NCBI RefSeq assembly: GCF_035920345.1
Contig: NZ_CP109149.1
Location: 5,084,001 to 5,148,000, forward strand
Reading direction: 5' to 3'
DNA: 64,000 nucleotides
DNA from: Nocardia vinacea
GTDB taxonomy: Bacteria; Actinomycetota; Actinomycetes; Mycobacteriales; Mycobacteriaceae
Of the stretch, positions 60,799 to 64,000 are shown one piece after another. Numbering within the stretch: the first letter of the stretch is position 1; every line of letters begins with the position of its first letter. Both the position numbers and the translations under genes were made by a program. The notes under the pieces are model-generated. The model did no database searches. It was not told where the DNA came from and saw only the letters and a program-made list of their open reading frames with translations.

Positions 60799-61053
60799 AT
60801 GCTTTTCGATATCCGCACCATTGTCGGCGCGCTGCTGGGCAGTTATGCCGTCGTTTTGGTTGTCACCGGACTGGTTCATGACACCGGGGCCGAGGAAGCC
60901 AAGACCGGCGGAGTGAATGTGAATCTCTGGGCCGGCCTCGGGATGGGAGCGGTGGCGCTTGCCTTCCTGGTCTGGGTGTTGTTGCGGCCGGTCGCGGTGC
61001 CGACCAAGGTGGACACCCAGGTACCCGATGAGGAGTCGCCCACCGAGCCCTGA
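60799..61053 (+). CDS. Small membrane protein beside the symporter
   Basis: An 84-residue protein with two helices (IVGALLGSYAVVLVVTGLV and LWAGLGMGAVALAFLVWVLL) and an acidic C-terminus VPDEESPTEP. AAGGAGG precedes ATG 60799. It lies 12 bases after the symporter gene, so it is co-transcribed. Two-helix partners of SSS symporters are known in several bacteria; a similar accessory role is inferred. Confidence 0.75.
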   Translation: MLFDIRTIVGALLGSYAVVLVVTGLVHDTGAEEAKTGGVNVNLWAGLGMGAVALAFLVWVLLRPVAVPTKVDTQVPDEESPTEP

Positions 61054-61130
61054 CCGGTCGCGGGCCTGGCGATTTCGCCAGTGTTACGGTCGGGGCATCC
61101 GAGATTCGCGAAGCGATTGTAGGGAGATCT

Positions 61131-62360
61131 TTGAGCCACGCCGACCCGTTCCCGCTCCAGCCTGCACCGATTCACGTACCCGATGCGGTGCTCGCCGATC
61201 TGCGGCAGCGGCTCGCGCTGACGCGCTGGCCCGAGGATGTGGGCAATGACGACCGCCACTACGGCGTAGACCGCGGCTACTTGCAAGAACTCGTCGAATA
61301 CTGGCAGCACGAATACGACTGGCGCAGGGCCGAAGCCGCGATCAACGCCTATGACAACTACCTCGTCGACGTCGATGGCGTTCCGGTGCATTTCCTGCGC
61401 AAACCCGGTGTCGGCCCGAATCCGATACCGCTGATCCTCACTCACGGCTGGCCGTGGACGTTCTGGCACTGGTCCAAGGTCATCGACCCGCTCGCCGATC
61501 CCGGTGCGTACGGTGGCGATCCCGCCGACGCTTTCGATGTGATTGTGCCGTCTTTCCCCGGTTTCGGCTTCTCCAGTCCGCTGTCGAAGCATCCGGATAT
61601 GAACTTCTGGAAGGTCGCCGACCTCTGGCACACCCTCATGACCGAAATCCTCGGCTACCCGAAATATGCCGCAGCAGGGTGCGATGTCGGCGCGTTGGTC
61701 ACCGGTCAGCTCGGCCACAAATACGCCGATGAGCTGTACGCCATCCACATCGGTTCGGGGCAGAAGCTGACGCTGTTCGAGGGTGACCGAGCCTGGGACA
61801 TAACCGGCGGGCGTCCCATTCCAGACGGCCTGCCCAAGGATGTCTACGACCGAATCATCGAGCTGGAGCGCCGTTTCGGCGTCCACCTCGCGGCGCACGT
61901 CCTCGAACCGAGCACCTTGGCCTTCGGCCTCTCCGATTCACCCGCGGGCATGCTCGCCTGGATACTCCAGCGCTGGATGGCATGGAGCGACGACGGCGGC
62001 GATATCGAAACCGTCTTCACCAAGGACGATCTGCTCACCCACGCCATGATCTTCTGGGTCACCAATTCCATCGGCACCTCGATCCGCACCTACGCCAATA
62101 ACAACCGGTACCCCTGGACCCCGTCCCATGACCGCGACCCCGTCATCGAGGCCCCCACCGGTATCACTTTCGTCGGCTACGAGAATCCGCCCGGCGTCAC
62201 CACCGCCGCCCGCGTCGAGCACTTCCGCGCCGGCGACCGCGGCCCCTGGTACAACCACGTCAACCTCACCGCCCACGACCAAGGCGGCCACTTCATCCCC
62301 TGGGAAATCCCGGATCTCTGGACTCGGGACCTCCGCCGCACCTTCCGCGGCCGCCGCTAG
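61131..62360 (+). CDS. Epoxide hydrolase (EHN-domain alpha/beta hydrolase)
   Basis: A 409-residue hydrolase. The N-terminal EHN segment (PDAVLADLRQRLALTRWPED) precedes the alpha/beta core with HGWPWTFWHW for the oxyanion hole and AGCDVGALVTG for the nucleophile Asp elbow. The late His is in DQGGHFIPWE. This matches microsomal-type epoxide hydrolases found in actinobacteria. It opens epoxides to diols; natural substrate unknown. It starts with TTG 61131 and overlaps the TetR gene end by four bases. Confidence 0.9.
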   Translation: MSHADPFPLQPAPIHVPDAVLADLRQRLALTRWPEDVGNDDRHYGVDRGYLQELVEYWQHEYDWRRAEAAINAYDNYLVDVDGVPVHFLRKPGVGPNPIPLILTHGWPWTFWHWSKVIDPLADPGAYGGDPADAFDVIVPSFPGFGFSSPLSKHPDMNFWKVADLWHTLMTEILGYPKYAAAGCDVGALVTGQLGHKYADELYAIHIGSGQKLTLFEGDRAWDITGGRPIPDGLPKDVYDRIIELERRFGVHLAAHVLEPSTLAFGLSDSPAGMLAWILQRWMAWSDDGGDIETVFTKDDLLTHAMIFWVTNSIGTSIRTYANNNRYPWTPSHDRDPVIEAPTGITFVGYENPPGVTTAARVEHFRAGDRGPWYNHVNLTAHDQGGHFIPWEIPDLWTRDLRRTFRGRR

Positions 62361-62977
62361 GCGGGGGCTTGTAAAGCCGGGAACCAGATGTCGGTGAGGA
62401 CGTCGGCAGCCTGGTCGGCCGAGACATCGATGGTGCCCTGCATGGCCCAGCGGGTGAAGAAGCGTTCCAGTTGGGCGACAAGGAGTTCGACGCGTAGGCG
62501 CGCCTCGTCGCGACGGTCTTCGGGCCAGCGGGCGAGGTAGGAGGTCATGGCATTGGGCAGGGCCAGGATGCCGCGGCGGGCGATTTCGCGGAATTCCGGT
62601 TCCAGTGCGGTTGCCTCGTCCCAGGCGGGCAGCAAGTCCTTGTATTCGTGGAACCAGGCGATGGCGCGGGTCACCCAGTCCACGAATTCCGGGCGTGAGC
62701 CGGTGTCGAGTACCCGGTCCAAATCCTCGTAGAAGTGCAGTGCGGTCGGCGCGGTGCTCTGTTCGGCAATGGCGCGCAGGATCTCGAGTTTGCTGCTGAA
62801 GTGCAGGTAGAAGGTGGCGCGGCTGCAGCCGACGGCGGCGGCGATGTCGTCGACCCGGACCGCCGCATAGCCCCGTTCGGTGAACAGCGCCTTGGCGCCG
62901 TCCATCAGTCTGGCGCGGGTCTGCAGCTTCTGTTCGTCGCGCAGGCTCAGTCCGGGCGGGTTCGACTTGGTCGGCAT
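62357..62977 (-). CDS. TetR-family transcriptional regulator
   Basis: A 206-residue TetR protein. The HTH reads VRVDDIAAAVGCSRATFYLHFSSKLEIL. ATG 62977 gives a usual length; earlier in-frame starts (62986, 62989, GTG 62998) are possible but lie in or near the operator palindrome. It is divergent from a flavin monooxygenase and tail to tail with the epoxide hydrolase. Repression of the monooxygenase and itself through the palindrome is likely. The ligand domain (EFVDWVTRAIAWFHEYKDLLP) is unassigned. Confidence 0.9.
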   Translation of the reverse strand: MPTKSNPPGLSLRDEQKLQTRARLMDGAKALFTERGYAAVRVDDIAAAVGCSRATFYLHFSSKLEILRAIAEQSTAPTALHFYEDLDRVLDTGSRPEFVDWVTRAIAWFHEYKDLLPAWDEATALEPEFREIARRGILALPNAMTSYLARWPEDRRDEARLRVELLVAQLERFFTRWAMQGTIDVSADQAADVLTDIWFPALQAPA

Positions 62978-62994
62978 GGTAGACATCATGTCAT

Positions 62995-63017
62995 TCACTA
63001 GACACCACGTCTAGTGA
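62995..63017. promoter_or_regulatory. TetR operator between regulator and flavin monooxygenase
   Basis: A 9-bp inverted repeat, TCACTAGAC and GTCTAGTGA, with the five-base centre ACCAC. It sits between the divergent starts, as expected for a TetR dimer site controlling both genes. Confidence 0.75.
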
Positions 63018-63132
63018 GTGCTAATTTGTTGCCTACGTCACTCCACATGCCGCAGGCGGCGCGGGATGGTTCGCCGCACCGGATCCGGTGCCGCCCACGT
63101 GACGGCAATCCTTCGGACGAGGACTACGGAAT

Positions 63133-64000
63133 TGACTCACAGCAATCTGCCCAGGGTATGCGTCATCGGCGCGGGCCCCTCCGGAATCACCGCCGCAAAA
63201 CGCCTGCAGGACTTCGATATTCCCTTCGAGGTCTTCGAGGCGAGCGATGAGGTCGGCGGCAATTGGTATTTCAAGAATCCCAATGGGATGTCTGCCTGCT
63301 ACCAGTCGCTGCATATCGATACCAGCAAGTTCCGGCTCGCCTTCGAGGACTATCCGGCGCCCGCGGAATGGCCGGACTTCCCGCACCATTCGCAGCTGTT
63401 CCAGTACTTCAAGGATTACGTCGACCATTTCGGCTTCCGCGACAAGATCCTGTTCAATACCAAGGTCACCGCGGCCGAGCGGCAGGACGACGGCAGCTGG
63501 CTGGTCACCGCGAGCGATGGCCGCACCCGGGCCTACGACGTCCTGATCGTCTGCAATGGCCACCACTGGGATCCGCGCGTTCCGGACTATCCGGGCGAAT
63601 TCGACGGCGTGCTGATCCACAGTCACGCCTACAACGATCCGTTCGATCCGGTGGATATGCGCGGCAAGAAGGTCGTGGTGGTCGGCATGGGCAATTCCGG
63701 TCTGGATATCGCCTCGGAACTGTCGCAGCGCTTCGTCGCCGAGAAGCTCACCGTTTCCGCGCGCCGCGGGGTCTGGGTGCTGCCGAAGTATGTGAACGGC
63801 AAGGTCGGCGACAAACAGAGTGTGCCGCCGTGGATTCCGCGCAAGGTCAGCCTGAAGCTCAAGCAGCGCTTCGTGCGCAAGTTCCGCGGCGATATGGAGT
63901 TCTACGGACTACCGAAGCCGGATCACAAACCGTTCGAGGCACATCCGTCGGCGAGTGAAGAGTTCCTGCATCGCGCGGGCTGCGGCGATATCGCCTTCAA
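63133..64000 (+). CDS. Flavin-containing monooxygenase, N-terminal part (cut by window edge)
   Basis: From TTG 63133 (GAGGA upstream) 289 codons stay open to the right edge. CVIGAGPSGI binds FAD, CNGHHWDPRVPDY matches the FMO identity motif, and VVVGMGNSGLDIA binds NADPH. This is a class B flavoprotein monooxygenase (FMO or Baeyer-Villiger type), a cytoplasmic enzyme that oxygenates a small substrate with NADPH and oxygen. It is divergent from a TetR regulator with a clear palindrome between. The C-terminal end and substrate pocket are beyond the window. Confidence 0.9.

Noticed and set aside
58990..60879. A 629-codon minus-strand frame opposite the symporter
   Set aside because: Its composition (Arg, His, Gln, Asp-rich with no domain) is that of an antisense shadow of a real gene in high-GC DNA; the plus strand encodes a clear SSS transporter.
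1..64000. CRISPR arrays, insertion sequences and complete prophage
   Set aside because: No regularly spaced direct repeats, no intact transposase or integrase and no phage structural genes were seen anywhere in the window.

Overview
The window is high-GC, densely coded DNA from a mycolic-acid actinobacterium (order Mycobacteriales), most likely Nocardia or a close relative. Three things point there. The block prfB - mscS-like - ftsE - ftsX - (recQ) - smpB - ssrA and the nearby hisN and fadE24-fadE23 match the gene neighbourhood of Mycobacterium tuberculosis Rv3100c-Rv3140. The ssrA gene encodes the tag ADSNQREYALAA, close to the mycobacterial tag. Starts are often GTG or TTG, and lipoboxes and Tat-type signal peptides are frequent. 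No rRNA, tRNA, CRISPR array or complete transposon was seen; the only RNA gene recognised is tmRNA.

Layout. 1-13.8 kb: accessory metabolism and regulation. It holds an AraC regulator cut by the edge, an alpha/beta hydrolase divergent from an HxlR regulator, a dienelactone hydrolase, a PLP dehydratase, a thioredoxin-fold protein, an MFS exporter divergent from its MarR regulator, TetR and IclR regulators, a quinone oxidoreductase, a lipoprotein with two Rieske domains, an EamA exporter, a GT87 mannosyltransferase-type enzyme and an ankyrin protein. 13.9-24.4 kb: a large SARP/AfsR-like regulator, an XRE regulator divergent from an SDR, then a decaying stretch. That stretch has an aminoglycoside-phosphotransferase relative lacking its catalytic Asp, an acyl carrier protein broken by one extra G, a remnant of a second SARP regulator, a broken FAD monooxygenase, and two serine-hydrolase paralogues of which one has lost its active-site motifs.

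24.6-41.7 kb: the conserved core. It has ssrA and smpB (trans-translation), recQ, ftsEX (division), an MscS-type channel with a coupled small membrane peptide, prfB, hisN and the acyl-CoA dehydrogenase pair fadE24-fadE23 behind two tandem palindromes. A perfect pair of head-to-head DnaA boxes lies upstream of recQ, and a 28-bp palindrome-like element occurs upstream of both recQ and hisN. A decayed GT39 glycosyltransferase sits just before fadE24. 41.8-50.1 kb: secreted proteins, an ArsR-like regulator, two tandem FadD acyl-CoA ligases, and a PepSY membrane protein with a His-rich loop.

50.2-53.8 kb looks like a small genomic island. It carries an ADP-ribosyltransferase overlapping a 49-residue partner gene, a three-gene overlapping cassette ending in a recombinase-N-domain-like protein, a broken small protein, and an HTH regulator overlapping a NUDIX hydrolase. 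54-57.6 kb holds a DUF6319-like protein and a tightly overlapped three-gene operon: pyruvoyl-dependent arginine decarboxylase, an acetyltransferase-like protein and a membrane diguanylate cyclase. 57.8-64 kb has galactokinase with a sodium/solute symporter and small membrane partner, an epoxide hydrolase, and a TetR regulator divergent from a flavin monooxygenase cut by the right edge.

The strongest candidates for undescribed biology are the ADP-ribosyltransferase pair, the arginine-decarboxylase/diguanylate-cyclase operon, the DnaA-box pair, the repeated 28-bp element and the tandem-Rieske lipoprotein. All functional statements are from reading the sequence; no database search was run.
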